Below are positions 41,427 to 50,732 of a DNA stretch of 64,000 bases, one piece after another (position 1 is the first letter of the stretch; each line of letters starts with the position of its first letter). Below the pieces are notes generated by a model. It did not search any database. It was not told the origin of the DNA and worked only from the letters and a program-made list of their open reading frames with translations. Source of the stretch: Bradyrhizobium manausense. Lineage in GTDB: Bacteria > Pseudomonadota > Alphaproteobacteria > Rhizobiales > Xanthobacteraceae. The stretch covers positions 1,488,001 through 1,552,000 of the forward strand of contig NZ_JAFCJI010000001.1 of assembly GCF_018131105.1 (NCBI RefSeq). The letters are read 5' to 3'. The translations under genes were made by a program, and so were the position numbers.

Positions 41427-42278
41427 TCAGGCCGCCTCGGCGATGACCTTGTTTCGGAGCGTTCCGATGCCGGAGATTTCGACCTCGACGGTATCGCCGG
41501 GGCGCATCCACAAGGGTGGCGTGCGCTTGGCGCCGACGCCGCCCGGCGTGCCCGTGACGATGACGTCGCCGGGAACGAGCGGGCAGATCGTTGAGATGTA
41601 GGCGATGAGTTCGGGGATGCCTGTGATCAGCAGATCGGTGGTGGTGTCCTGCACGACGGTGCCGTTGAGGCGCGTCTGCAGGGTCAGCTTCGACGGATCA
41701 GGGATCTCGTCTGCGGTCACCAGCCACGGACCGAAGCTGCCGCTCTCGGCAAACGTCTTACCGGAGAGGAACTGGCTGGTGTGGCGTTGCCAGTCGCGGA
41801 TGCTGCCCTCGTTGTAGCAGGCATAGCCGGCGATATGGTCGAGCGCGCGGCTGGCTCGAATGTGGCGGCCCTGCTTGCCGATGACCAGAGCGAGCTCGCC
41901 CTCATAGTCGAAATCGTCGCTCACCATGGGCTTCACGATCGGCTGGAGATGGCCGACCTGGCTGCAGGGAAAACGGACAAACAGGGCCGGCTTCTCGGTG
42001 ACGGTGCGGCCGGTCTCGGCGACGTGGTCACGGTAGTTGAGGCCGACGCAGATGATCTTGCCGGGATCGGGGATCACAGGCGCGAAGCTGATGCTGTCGA
42101 GCGGATGATCGGGCGCCGTGGATGCGACCAGCCTTGTCGCCTCGGCCCCGCGACCCGTTTCGAGCAACTGCCGCAGCGTGGTGCAGGGCGCCATGCGCGT
42201 GCCGAGATCGACGACGCCATTGTCCTTGACGGCCCCGAAGGAGGCGCGGCCGTCGGCGATAAAAGAGAGCAGCTTCAT
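41427..42278 (-). CDS. fumarylacetoacetate hydrolase family protein
   Basis: The 283-aa protein has the FAH catalytic core: IICVGLNYRDHVAETG near 95-110, FDYEGELALVIGKQGRHI near 150 with the metal-binding acidic residues, and IVTGTPGGVGAKRTPP near 240. It starts at ATG 42278 after AAGGAAAT. Members hydrolyse C-C bonds of fumarylacetoacetate-like or 2-hydroxymuconate-like products, or act as hydratases/isomerases. Next to a phenolic monooxygenase it probably acts on a ring-cleavage product. The exact substrate is inference. Confidence 0.9.
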   Translation of the reverse strand: MKLLSFIADGRASFGAVKDNGVVDLGTRMAPCTTLRQLLETGRGAEATRLVASTAPDHPLDSISFAPVIPDPGKIICVGLNYRDHVAETGRTVTEKPALFVRFPCSQVGHLQPIVKPMVSDDFDYEGELALVIGKQGRHIRASRALDHIAGYACYNEGSIRDWQRHTSQFLSGKTFAESGSFGPWLVTADEIPDPSKLTLQTRLNGTVVQDTTTDLLITGIPELIAYISTICPLVPGDVIVTGTPGGVGAKRTPPLWMRPGDTVEVEISGIGTLRNKVIAEAA

Positions 42279-42302
42279 GAGATTTCCTTGGACGATGGTC
42301 GG

Positions 42303-43799
42303 TCAGGCCGCGGACGGCACGTGGGTGGGAGGCGCAATGACGGCGATGAGCCGGTCGAGCTCGGCATCGTTACGGGCGATGCCGCGGATGTAGCGGTCGG
42401 GGCGGATGAGCGCGGCGGTCAGGCCGTGCTCGCGCAGCCACGGTCCGACGCCGTCGGCATCGTCGCTGGTCAGGATACTGATGCCCGTTTGCGAGAGAGC
42501 GGGGTGGACCGCGTTCTCGACGAGCAGCACATGGCTGTAGCCGATCCGGTCGTCGCCCCGGCTGCCGTCCTTCAGCATGAATTGCGGAGCAAGATGTCCC
42601 GCGAGGGTCGGGTCGCCGAGCACCAGCCCGGAGCCGAGCAGGGGCTTCTTCACCTCGAGCTTGACCGGCGCGTTCTCGCGCGCTTCTCCGGTCGCGAGAC
42701 CCGCCTCGATCGCCTTGGTGTTGATGAGGCCGCCGAGACGAATGGCGAGCTCGATGAATTCTCGAACATGCGGCTGTCGCTCGCTCTGATAGGTATCGAG
42801 CAGATCGGGCGCGGCGCCGTCGCGGATGACGCTCGCGAGCTTCCAGGCAAGGTTGGCGGCATCACGGATGCCGGCGCACATGCCCTGGCCGAGGAAAGGC
42901 GGGGTCTGATGCGCGGAATCGCCCGCGAGCAGCAGCCGGCGGCTCCGCCATTGCTGCGCGATGACGGAATGAAAGGTATAGACTGCCGCGCGCTCGAGTT
43001 CGGCATCCTCAGGCGTGATCCAGCGCGACAGCAGCTCCCAGACTCTGGCCGGCTGCGCGATGTCGTTCGAATCCTCGTCGGGGAGGATCGTGATCTCCCA
43101 GCGCCGTCGCGTGCCGGTGCCGCGCACATAGGTGGCCGGCCGCCTGACATCGCAATGCTGGAGGCTGTAGTCGCCGAGATCGTCGCGCGCGCGCTTGAGC
43201 AGCACGTCGACCACCAGCCAGCGCTCGTGGAAGCCGAGATCGTCCATGCCGGAACCGATGAAGCGGCGAACGATGGACCGCGCGCCGTCGCAACCGATCA
43301 CATAGCCGGCGCGGACTTCGGTGAGTTTGCCGTTGGAGAGGTCTTCGTAGCGGACGCGCACGCCGCTCTCGTCCTGATCGAGCGCGAACACGTCGCAGCG
43401 GTTGCGCAAGGTGACGTGCGGCCAGCGCGCGAGGCCGCCGATCAGCACGTCTTCCAGGTTGGGCTGGTGGAAGCGGTAGCTGAGATTCCAGCCCATTGGC
43501 GTCAGCGTCAGCGGCCGCGACCAGTCCAGCAGCATCTTGCCGTCGGCGTCGAGGAACAGCATGCCGGGGCTGAGGATGACGTGCGGCAGGATCGCCTCGG
43601 CAAGGCCGATGGTCTGGAACACGCGCATGCATTCGTCGTCGAAATGCAGAGCGCGCGGCAAATGATAGGTCCGCGCCTCACGCTCCAGCACCAGCGTCCG
43701 TACGCCGCACAGGCCGAGCAGATTGGCAAGCGTCGCGCCGACCGGGCCGCGGCCGACGATCACGACGTCGAAATCTTCGGGGACGGATTGATCTTGCAT
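42303..43799 (-). CDS. FAD-dependent aromatic monooxygenase (MhpA-like)
   Basis: The 498-aa flavoprotein has the FAD-binding GRGPVG (16-21), the NADPH/FAD motif VIGCDGARSIVRR, and the LLAGDSAHQTPPFLGQGM segment with the GD motif. The C-terminal region (about 400-498) looks like the thioredoxin-like tail of MhpA-type phenolic hydroxylases. It is homologous to 3-(3-hydroxyphenyl)propionate hydroxylase and related ring hydroxylases. Its job here would be to make a catechol for the extradiol dioxygenase encoded in the divergent gene at 44812. The ATG at 43799 follows GGAAGAG. Confidence 0.88.
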   Translation of the reverse strand: MQDQSVPEDFDVVIVGRGPVGATLANLLGLCGVRTLVLEREARTYHLPRALHFDDECMRVFQTIGLAEAILPHVILSPGMLFLDADGKMLLDWSRPLTLTPMGWNLSYRFHQPNLEDVLIGGLARWPHVTLRNRCDVFALDQDESGVRVRYEDLSNGKLTEVRAGYVIGCDGARSIVRRFIGSGMDDLGFHERWLVVDVLLKRARDDLGDYSLQHCDVRRPATYVRGTGTRRRWEITILPDEDSNDIAQPARVWELLSRWITPEDAELERAAVYTFHSVIAQQWRSRRLLLAGDSAHQTPPFLGQGMCAGIRDAANLAWKLASVIRDGAAPDLLDTYQSERQPHVREFIELAIRLGGLINTKAIEAGLATGEARENAPVKLEVKKPLLGSGLVLGDPTLAGHLAPQFMLKDGSRGDDRIGYSHVLLVENAVHPALSQTGISILTSDDADGVGPWLREHGLTAALIRPDRYIRGIARNDAELDRLIAVIAPPTHVPSAA

Positions 43800-43871
43800 G
43801 GGGCTATCTCTTCCCCATCAGGTGCCACCGCTTCAACGGCGCTGCGCCAAGTGTCCACCCAGCGGACGGCC

Positions 43872-44663
43872 CTACACCTCGACTGGAATGGCCGCGGCCG
43901 TCTCCTGAAGCTGGCTGACGAACTGCGCCATCGCTTCCTCGATCCCGAGCGCCGAGCGAATCCAGATGATGGAGATGCAGCCGTAGACGGCACCGTTGCG
44001 GACGATCGGCACGGCAATCGATGCCGTCTTGGGATTGTATTCGCCCTCGCTGCGGGTCGCGTAACCCCGCGCAGCGGTCTCGGCGATCATGCGGTCGAGG
44101 CGGCCCTGGTCGAGAAAGGGGCGGTCGTCGGCCTCATCGATGCGGCGCAGATGACTGACGATGAGATCGCGCTCGCGCGCGGGACAGGCGGCGAGATAGG
44201 CGCGGCCCGCGGACGTCCGCAGCATCGGCAAGCGCTTGCCGATCATGCCGCGGTCGATCGAGAGCGGGCTGCGTGAATGCGTGGTCTCCTGCACCACCAT
44301 CGCGGCGTTCTCGTAAGTGGAGAGATCGACAGGCCAGACCAGGGCTTTGCTCAGCTCGGCGAGATAAGGCGCGGCCGCCTGGCAGATCACCACGCCGGGG
44401 TCGTAACCATCGCCAAGGCTGAGTGCGAGCCGGGTGACGCGAAAACGGTCGTCGCTGGCGCTGCGGGCGACATAGCCGAGTTCCTCCAGCGTTTCGAGCA
44501 GGCGGTAGACGGTCGGGCGGGGCAAGTCGAGCGCGCGGGCGACGTCGCCGGCGCGGATGCCGCCGGAGCGGTTGATCTCCTGCAGCACGTCCAGCCCGCG
44601 CTTGAAGGCGCGGACGCCCTCGGACTGCCGCGGCTGGCCGCTCCGCGTCCGCTCCTTGGACAC
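43872..44663 (-). CDS. IclR family transcriptional regulator
   Basis: This 263-aa regulator has the N-terminal winged helix (about 15-80; FKRGLDVLQEINRSGGIRAGDVARALDLPRPTVYRLLETLEELGY in pieces) and the C-terminal IclR effector domain (about 95-260; GMIGKRLPMLRTSAGRAYLAA, KTASIAVPIVRNGAVYG). It starts with GTG 44663 after GGGAGGAAA. MhpR-like members activate phenolic catabolic genes. The gene lies between the monooxygenase and the divergent dioxygenase, so it probably controls both from the 148-bp spacer at 44664-44811. Confidence 0.92.
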   Translation of the reverse strand: MSKERTRSGQPRQSEGVRAFKRGLDVLQEINRSGGIRAGDVARALDLPRPTVYRLLETLEELGYVARSASDDRFRVTRLALSLGDGYDPGVVICQAAAPYLAELSKALVWPVDLSTYENAAMVVQETTHSRSPLSIDRGMIGKRLPMLRTSAGRAYLAACPARERDLIVSHLRRIDEADDRPFLDQGRLDRMIAETAARGYATRSEGEYNPKTASIAVPIVRNGAVYGCISIIWIRSALGIEEAMAQFVSQLQETAAAIPVEV

Positions 44664-44811
44664 TTCGTATTTCCTCCCTTGTGGTCGCCAGTCTCGCGTT
44701 TATCGTCCTTACGAACGCAAAGCGACCACCGGGCGCCACCGTAGGAGCGCGCGCGGCAGGTATCAAGTTCGCCGCACTGCGGCGAATGCGATGCTCTCGG
44801 GAGAACGTCAA

Positions 44812-45795
44812 ATGGAAATCACCGCGCTCGGCTATATCGGGATCAACTCGTCGCAGCTCGACCAATGGGGGCAGATGGCGACCGGCCTGCTCGGCATGCA
44901 GCAGGTCGATCGCGGTGGCAAGATGCGCGCGTTTCGCATGGACGATCGCAAGCAGCGCCTGATCGTCGACGGCAGCAGCGATGCCGGCCTTGCAGTGATG
45001 GGATGGGAAGTTCCCTCGACCGTTGAGCTAGACCAGCTTGCAGCGCGGCTGGAGAGCCACGGTGTCAAGGTCACACGTGGCTCCCGCACGTTGGCTGACG
45101 AGCGGCATGTCGGCGAGCTGATCGCGTTCGCCGATCCCGCCGGAAACCGGCTGGAGGCCTTTTGCAAGCCGGAGATTGCGAGCGAGCCCTTCAAGCCGAG
45201 CCGCCCGATCTCGGGCTTTCGCACCGGCGCACTGGGCATGGGGCATGTCGTGCTCAATGTCGAGGATGTCGAGCCGCTGGTGCCGTTCTATCGCGATGTG
45301 CTCGGCTTTCACGTCTCCGATTTCGGGCTGAAGCCTTACGGACTCTATTTCTTCCACGTCAACGGCCGCCACCACTCCTTCGCGATGGTCGGTTCGGGGC
45401 GCAAGGCGCTGCATCATTTCATGGTCGAGCTCGGCAGCCTCGACGATGTCGGGCAGGGCTACGATCTCGCGCAGCTCGAAGATGGCCGCGTCGTCTACAC
45501 GCTGGGCCGGCACACCAACGATCACATGACCTCGTTCTATGTGAACACGCCGTCCGGCTTCTTCATCGAATACGGCTGGGGCGGACGCATCATCGATCCC
45601 GAGACGTGGCAGCCGCACGAGACCTTTGACGGTCCGTCGCTGTGGGGCCACGAGCGGCTCTACATGCCGGACGAGCAGCGCAAGCGCCTGCGCGACATGC
45701 GGCTTGATGCAGCGGCGCGCGGAGTCCGCGTTCCCGATCCGCGCGTGCCTGCGCTGAACTGTGCGTGGCTGGATCAGGTGGTCGCGCGAGAATGA
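44812..45795 (+). CDS. extradiol ring-cleavage dioxygenase (VOC, BphC-like)
   Basis: The 327-aa protein has two VOC modules in the BphC/type I extradiol arrangement. The iron ligands expected of this family are His145 in MGHVVLNV, His201 or 202 in ALHHFMVE, and Glu253 in FFIEYGWGG. A VYTLGRHTNDHMTSFYV segment holds the usual second-sphere His and Tyr. It cuts catechols next to the hydroxyl pair using Fe(II) and O2. ATG 44812 follows GGGAGAA. With the monooxygenase and FAH hydrolase it gives a short meta-cleavage route. Substrate identity is inference. Confidence 0.9.
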   Translation: MEITALGYIGINSSQLDQWGQMATGLLGMQQVDRGGKMRAFRMDDRKQRLIVDGSSDAGLAVMGWEVPSTVELDQLAARLESHGVKVTRGSRTLADERHVGELIAFADPAGNRLEAFCKPEIASEPFKPSRPISGFRTGALGMGHVVLNVEDVEPLVPFYRDVLGFHVSDFGLKPYGLYFFHVNGRHHSFAMVGSGRKALHHFMVELGSLDDVGQGYDLAQLEDGRVVYTLGRHTNDHMTSFYVNTPSGFFIEYGWGGRIIDPETWQPHETFDGPSLWGHERLYMPDEQRKRLRDMRLDAAARGVRVPDPRVPALNCAWLDQVVARE

Positions 45796-45811
45796 GCGGC
45801 GGCCCAGGCGA

Positions 45812-46465
45812 TCAGGCATCGCCGAGATCGAGCTGCGTCAAGATTCCCTGGCGCAGCGCCAACCGGACCAGCTCGATGTCGGAGCCGACGCCGAGCTTGT
45901 CCTTGATCAGCGAGTGCAAATTCGCCACCGTCTTCGGGCTGACATGCAGCGTCTCGGCGATCTCTTCCGTCGTGTTCTCGGCGAGCAGCAGGCGCATCAC
46001 CTCGAATTCGCGCGGCGTGAGCACGTCGGCGGCCGAGCTTTCGCCGCTGATCCGGCTCAGCGCCAGCTCGTGGTCGATGTCGGGGCTGATGGCGATCTTG
46101 CCGGCGAGCACGTCCATCACCGCGCGCACCAGCGTTTCGGGCGGGCTGGTCTTGGTGACGTAGCCTCTCGCGCCGGCGCGGATCGCCTGCACGGCGAAGC
46201 CGGCATTCTCGTGCATGGTGAAGACGAGGATCTTTGCGGCCTTGTCCCATTGCCTGATCCGCCTGACAGCCTCGACGCCGCCGATGCCGGGCATGCTGAG
46301 ATCCATGATGACGAGATCGGGTGTCTCCGACTTGAACAGGCGATAGGCCTCCGCGCCGTCGCCGGCTTCGGCGACAACGCGCAAGCCCGGTTGCTTCTCG
46401 AGCACGGAGCGATACCCTTCGCGAACGACCGAATGGTCGTCGACCAGCAGGATCGTTGCGGTCAT
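45812..46465 (-). CDS. NarL/FixJ family response regulator
   Basis: The 217-aa regulator has the receiver domain with phospho-acceptor Asp55 (LVIMDLSMPG) and the acidic pair in LLVDDH near 8-10. The switch Thr lies in ILVFTMHE near 82 and the Lys in TKTSPPE. A LuxR-type helix-turn-helix (about 148-210; VLTPREFEVMRLLLAENTTEEIAETLHVSPKTVANLHSLI in pieces) follows. It overlaps the kinase gene by 4 bp, so it is the partner of that kinase. Target genes unknown; the divergent exported protein is the obvious candidate. Confidence 0.94.
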   Translation of the reverse strand: MTATILLVDDHSVVREGYRSVLEKQPGLRVVAEAGDGAEAYRLFKSETPDLVIMDLSMPGIGGVEAVRRIRQWDKAAKILVFTMHENAGFAVQAIRAGARGYVTKTSPPETLVRAVMDVLAGKIAISPDIDHELALSRISGESSAADVLTPREFEVMRLLLAENTTEEIAETLHVSPKTVANLHSLIKDKLGVGSDIELVRLALRQGILTQLDLGDA

Positions 46466-47847
46466 GCCGCGTGCTCCAGCGCCTGCGGACCTGCGGACGC
46501 GAGCGGAATGACGACGCGCAGCGCGGAGCCGCCGGTGGCGCCGGCCTCAAAGCTCAGTCGGCCGCGCAGCGCCGCAACGCGCTCGCGCATGCCGAGCAGG
46601 CCCATGCCGGATTTCGACGCGGGGTCGGTCGAGCGGCCGTCATCGTCGATGGCGAGCGTGATCTCGTCGGCTTGCATCGACAGTTCGAGGCTGACCTTGG
46701 TGGCGCCGGCGTGCTTGGCGGCGTTGGTCAGCGCTTCCTGCACGATACGGTAGAGATTGGCGCTGATCGTGGCCGGCAGGGTCTCGAACGTGCCGTCGAA
46801 GCGGATCGCAAAGCGCGTCTCGCCGCGGCTGCGTCCGTTCCAGCCGGCAACGAGACCCTCGAGGCTGGCGACGAGCCCGAGCTCCTCGACATCGGGCGGA
46901 CGCAGGCGGAACAGCTGCCCGCGCAAGGTCTCCATCATGCCTGACGCAGTTCGCGCGATGCCGTCGCACTCGCCGAGCAAGGCGGGGCAATCCTGCGCGG
47001 CGGTCTGGCGGGCGGAGGAGGCGAGCGCGCGGATCGCAGCCAGCGATTGGCCGAATTCGTCATGCAGCTCCCGGGCGAGATGCCGGCGTTCCTCGTCCTG
47101 GAGGGCGATCAGTTTCCGGGTCAGCTCGGCGCGTTCGGCCAGCGCCGTGTCGAGGCTTTCAGCGAGATGATTGAAGACGTCGCGGACTGCGGAGAGCTCG
47201 GCGAGATCGAACGGCGGCAGCCGCGTGGTGAGGTCGTTGGCCGCGATCCGCTCGAGGCCGGCGCGGATCATGCGGGTAGGGCTCAGGGCGCGGGCCAGCG
47301 CCGCGTAGACCAGCACGCATAACAGCGGCAGTGCAATCGCGAGCGCCAGCATCAGGCGGCCGGCCTCGTGCCAGGCCTCCGCCGTCTGCACGGCTGGATC
47401 GACCGAGACCACTGCGTCGCCGAGCTTCGTTCCGCGCAGGATCACGGGCCGCGCCGCCTCGCGGCCGGGGTCGAATAGGCTGTGATAGAACGCCGTGAAG
47501 ATCTGCGGCGGCGGATCCTCGGGGATCGGCGCGCCGCTACAGAAGCGCTGGAGCATTTCGCCGCTGGTGCCACGGAAGGCAAGGCACAAGCCGGGCGTCA
47601 TGACATAGGCCGAGACGGGATCGAGGTTGGGGAAGTCCGAGCGCGGGTTCGCTGCCCACAGCACCTTGCCCTGTTGCAGCTCCAGCGTCTTCGCGACGAT
47701 GGCGGCGATGCCGTCGATGCGGGCATGAGCGGTGCGATCGGCCGTGATCAGGAAATAGGCCGATATCGCGGCGAAACAGGCGGCCGATATGGCGGCCACG
47801 CGCAAGGTCAGGCGGACCTTGAGATCGAATCTCGGGCGGTTCCACAT
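46462..47847 (-). CDS. NarX-type sensor histidine kinase
   Basis: The 461-aa kinase has TM1 (about 12-36), a periplasmic domain (about 40-160), TM2 (about 163-186), a HAMP-like linker and the HisKA_3 dimerisation helix with phospho-acceptor His262 in ELHDEFGQ. The ATPase half has IVQEALTNAAKHAGA and GMGLLGMRERVAAL. It is the partner of the overlapping regulator (46465). The signal is not known; the periplasmic part shows no PAS or nitrate-binding P-box. It is divergent from an exported protein of unknown function. Confidence 0.93.
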   Translation of the reverse strand: MWNRPRFDLKVRLTLRVAAISAACFAAISAYFLITADRTAHARIDGIAAIVAKTLELQQGKVLWAANPRSDFPNLDPVSAYVMTPGLCLAFRGTSGEMLQRFCSGAPIPEDPPPQIFTAFYHSLFDPGREAARPVILRGTKLGDAVVSVDPAVQTAEAWHEAGRLMLALAIALPLLCVLVYAALARALSPTRMIRAGLERIAANDLTTRLPPFDLAELSAVRDVFNHLAESLDTALAERAELTRKLIALQDEERRHLARELHDEFGQSLAAIRALASSARQTAAQDCPALLGECDGIARTASGMMETLRGQLFRLRPPDVEELGLVASLEGLVAGWNGRSRGETRFAIRFDGTFETLPATISANLYRIVQEALTNAAKHAGATKVSLELSMQADEITLAIDDDGRSTDPASKSGMGLLGMRERVAALRGRLSFEAGATGGSALRVVIPLASAGPQALEHAA

Positions 47848-48035
47848 CGGCGGGCACCTGGCGCGAACGGAATTGTCGCCTCCGCATTAAACGGCAGAAA
47901 CGTTGGCCGCGCAAAGCGGCACCCTTACCGCGGTGCAACGCCGTGAAATTTTCCCGGAACTGGTCGGGACGGCCACGGCTGCAGTGCGTGAAAAGCCCGC
48001 CTAGCTTGCGGCCTTTCCATCCTGCGAGGCCCGCG

Positions 48036-48896
48036 ATGCGCCATATCCTGTCGTTGCTGTCTTTCCTTGTTCTGTTCGTTGTCGGGCTGGATGGCCGGGC
48101 CGTCGCCGCGGAGGCTACGATCGCGCTCGACGATTTCAGCTACACCGATACCTCGGCCGAGCCTGTCGACCAGAGCGCCGCCCACGAGCGGCGGCTCCAG
48201 GCGTTCATGGTCGCGCTCCGGCGCGACATCGCCGCCGACCCGCGCTACCGGCTGGCACCGTCGGCGCAGGAGGGGGCGGCGTTCAAGGTGATCGGCGGCA
48301 TCCAGAAGACGAGCACCCTGGTGCAATGGGCCAAGGTCGCGGTAATCGACGTCGGCGCCAGGAAGGTCGTCATGGACAAGCTCTACACCTTCCGCGGCGA
48401 CAACGACGAGTCCTGGGAGCGTGCCGAGATCTTCGTATCCCGCGAGGTCATGGCCGCGCTCGCCACACCCGCGCCGATCGCGCTGGCCGTGTTCGATTTC
48501 GAGCTCGAAGATACGACCGCCGCCTCCGCAGGGGCGTCCGCCGCGTCGGATGCGTCGTACCTCGCAGAAGTCACCGCCAGCGTGCGCGAGGCTCTGGGGC
48601 AATCCGGCCGCTACCGGATCGTCGAGGTTGGCGGCGAGGCGGCAAAGGTGCGGGCCTTGCACGACTGCGATGGCTGCGAAGCGGCGATCGCGCAAAGAAT
48701 CGGCGCGGACCAGTCGCTGATCGGTGTGGTGCGGCGGGTCAGCCGCACGGAATACACGCTCGGCTTCCAGGTCCGCGATGCCAAGACCGGCGCGGTGCTG
48801 GCGCGTGGCGACAGCGGCCTGCGTATGGGCGCGGACTATTCGTGGAAGCGCGGCGCCGTTCGCCTTGTGAGCGAACGGCTGGTCGAGAACCACTAG
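48036..48896 (+). CDS. exported protein with two DUF3280/DUF2380-like segments
   Basis: This 286-aa protein has a signal peptide (residues 1-26, cut near AVAAEA) and two similar halves that start with ATIALDDFSYTD and IALAVFDFELEDT. Each half continues with a DIA or VTASVREAL helix, a RYRL(A) or RYRIVEV strand, then a conserved ending. The pattern I know as DUF2380/DUF3280, small periplasmic domains of unknown role. Cys pair HDCDGCEAAI near 205-215 could form a disulfide or bind a metal. It is divergent from the two-component pair, so may be its target or its sensor aid. ATG 48036 starts the signal peptide. Confidence 0.78.
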   Translation: MRHILSLLSFLVLFVVGLDGRAVAAEATIALDDFSYTDTSAEPVDQSAAHERRLQAFMVALRRDIAADPRYRLAPSAQEGAAFKVIGGIQKTSTLVQWAKVAVIDVGARKVVMDKLYTFRGDNDESWERAEIFVSREVMAALATPAPIALAVFDFELEDTTAASAGASAASDASYLAEVTASVREALGQSGRYRIVEVGGEAAKVRALHDCDGCEAAIAQRIGADQSLIGVVRRVSRTEYTLGFQVRDAKTGAVLARGDSGLRMGADYSWKRGAVRLVSERLVENH

Positions 48897-48897
48897 A

Positions 48898-49929
48898 TCA
48901 GAACGTCAGCTGCACCTTCATCGACTGCGAGCGGTCGCTGGCGAGCTCGAACGCGGCGACCGCGTTCTCGAACGGCATGGTCGCGGTGATCAGCGGCTTG
49001 ACGTCGATCAGGCCTTCGCCCATCAGCCGCACCGCCAGCTCGAACTCGGGATCGAAGCGGAAGGTGCCGCGGAGCTGCAATTCCTTGGCGACGATGGAAT
49101 TGATCGGCAGCGTCATCTCGCCGCCGAGGCCGAGCTGCACCAGCGTGGCGCCCGGCCTGAGCACGTCGAGCGCGGCGCGCAGTGCAGCCTGGTTGCCGGA
49201 GGCTTCGAACAGCGTATCGAACACGCCCTTGCCGGCGCGCCAGGGATCGAGCGCGGTGGCGTTGGTCGCGACATTGATCGCATTCGTGGCACCGAGCTTT
49301 TTGGCGACCCCGAGTGGCGCATCAGCCACGTCGGTCACCACGATCTCGGACGCGCCGCCGAAGCGCGAGACCAGAATCATCAGCGCGCCGATCGGGCCGC
49401 AACCGGTGATCAGCACACGCTTGCCGAGGAGGGGGCCGGCCTGCTTGCCGGCATGCAGGCACACCGCGAGCGGTTCGGCCACGGCAGCTTCTGCCAGCGA
49501 CAGCTTGTCGGAAATCGGCACCGCCTGCGTGGCATCGACCGTGATGAACTCGCGAAATCCGCCCTGTACGTGAGGAAAGCGCATCGCGCTGCCGAGGAAG
49601 CGCATGTCGAGGCACTGGTTGCGCATGCCTTCCTGGCAATGCAGGCACTGGCCGCAGGGCTTGCTTGGGTTGACCGCCACGCGTGTGCCTGATTTCACGC
49701 TGGTCACGCCGTCGCCGACGGCTGCGACCACGCCCGCGATCTCATGCCCGAGCGCCATCGGTTGCTGGATGCGAACGACGCCGAAGCCGCCATGGTGGTA
49801 ATAGTGCAGGTCGGAGCCGCAGATGCCGCCATTGGCGATCTTGACACGGACCTCGCCGGGGCCGGGCTCCGTGTCAGGGTAGCTGTCGATCCGCAGGTCC
49901 TTCGGGGCGTGAATGACGACGGCGCGCAT
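48898..49929 (-). CDS. idnD: L-idonate 5-dehydrogenase-like zinc alcohol dehydrogenase
   Basis: The 343-aa medium-chain dehydrogenase has the catalytic zinc ligand Cys37 (GGICGSDLHYY), His62-Glu63 in ALGHEIAG, and the structural zinc Cys92/95/98/106. The Rossmann motif GCGPIGALMI follows. The HYYHHGGFG segment is a mark of IdnD/sorbitol-type enzymes. The reaction would be NAD(P)-dependent oxidation of a C5 hydroxyl in a sugar acid. ATG 49929 follows AAGGAACGAG, 23 bp after the SDR gene. The gene symbol is from homology and context. Confidence 0.88.
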   Translation of the reverse strand: MRAVVIHAPKDLRIDSYPDTEPGPGEVRVKIANGGICGSDLHYYHHGGFGVVRIQQPMALGHEIAGVVAAVGDGVTSVKSGTRVAVNPSKPCGQCLHCQEGMRNQCLDMRFLGSAMRFPHVQGGFREFITVDATQAVPISDKLSLAEAAVAEPLAVCLHAGKQAGPLLGKRVLITGCGPIGALMILVSRFGGASEIVVTDVADAPLGVAKKLGATNAINVATNATALDPWRAGKGVFDTLFEASGNQAALRAALDVLRPGATLVQLGLGGEMTLPINSIVAKELQLRGTFRFDPEFELAVRLMGEGLIDVKPLITATMPFENAVAAFELASDRSQSMKVQLTF

Positions 49930-49952
49930 GGTCTCGTTCCTTGTTTTCGCGA

Positions 49953-50720
49953 TTACATCGCGGCGATCATGCCGCCATCGACATAGATGATCTGGCCGTT
50001 GACGTAAGTGGAGGCATCGGACGCGAGGAAGATCGCGGCGCCCACCAGCTCGTCGGGCTTGCCCCAGCGCTTGGAGGGGATGCGGCCCATCAGCCAGGTG
50101 TTGAAGTCGGTGTTGTTGACCAACGCCTCGTTCATGTCGGTGAGCATGTAGCCGGGGCCGATCGCATTGGCCTGGATGCCGTGCTGGGCCCATTCCACCG
50201 CCATAGAGCGGGTCAAATTCTTGATGCCGCCCTTCGCGGCGGTATAGGGCGCAATGGTCGGGCGCGCCAACTCGCTGCCGAGCGAGCCGATGTTGATGAT
50301 CTTGCCGTGCTTGCGCGGGATCATGCGCTTGGCGGCCTCGCGGCCGATCACGAAGGCGCTGGTGAGGTTGGTCTCGATCACCTTGCGCCATTCGTCGGTG
50401 GTGAACTCCACCAGCGGCTTGCGGTGCTGGATGCCGGCATTGTTGACGACGATGTCGACCGCAATTCCCTTTCTGTCGAAATCGTTGAAAGCCGCAACGA
50501 TCGCGGGCTCGTCGGTGACGTTGAACGCGGCGCCCTCGGCCTGGTGGCCGGCGGCACGAAATTCGGCGACGGCCTGCTCGACGCGCTTGGGATCGACGCC
50601 GTTGACGATGATCCTTGCGCCGGCCCTGGCCATGCCTTCGGCAATCGCCCGACCGAGGCCCCGAGAGGAGCCGGTCACGAGCGCGGTGCGGCCGGAAAGA
50701 TCGAAGAGGGCGGTGCTCAT
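49953..50720 (-). CDS. gluconate 5-dehydrogenase-like SDR
   Basis: The 255-aa classical SDR has TGSSRGLG (16-23), NNAG (93-96), and the catalytic Ser146, Tyr159, Lys163. The IdnO/Gno-like pattern is clear (NVTDEPAIVAAFNDF, HGIQANAIGPGYMLTDMN). It would reduce 5-ketogluconate-like compounds to the sugar acid. The ribosome site overlaps the preceding dehydratase stop, and the spacing is 12 bp. It pairs with the idnD-like gene in one transcript. Confidence 0.9.
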   Translation of the reverse strand: MSTALFDLSGRTALVTGSSRGLGRAIAEGMARAGARIIVNGVDPKRVEQAVAEFRAAGHQAEGAAFNVTDEPAIVAAFNDFDRKGIAVDIVVNNAGIQHRKPLVEFTTDEWRKVIETNLTSAFVIGREAAKRMIPRKHGKIINIGSLGSELARPTIAPYTAAKGGIKNLTRSMAVEWAQHGIQANAIGPGYMLTDMNEALVNNTDFNTWLMGRIPSKRWGKPDELVGAAIFLASDASTYVNGQIIYVDGGMIAAM

Positions 50721-50732
50721 CTCAAAAAATCC

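Noticed and set aside
41781..44276. 831-codon open frame on the plus strand
   Set aside because: It runs antisense across three well-supported genes (FAH hydrolase, monooxygenase, IclR) and shows no domain pattern.
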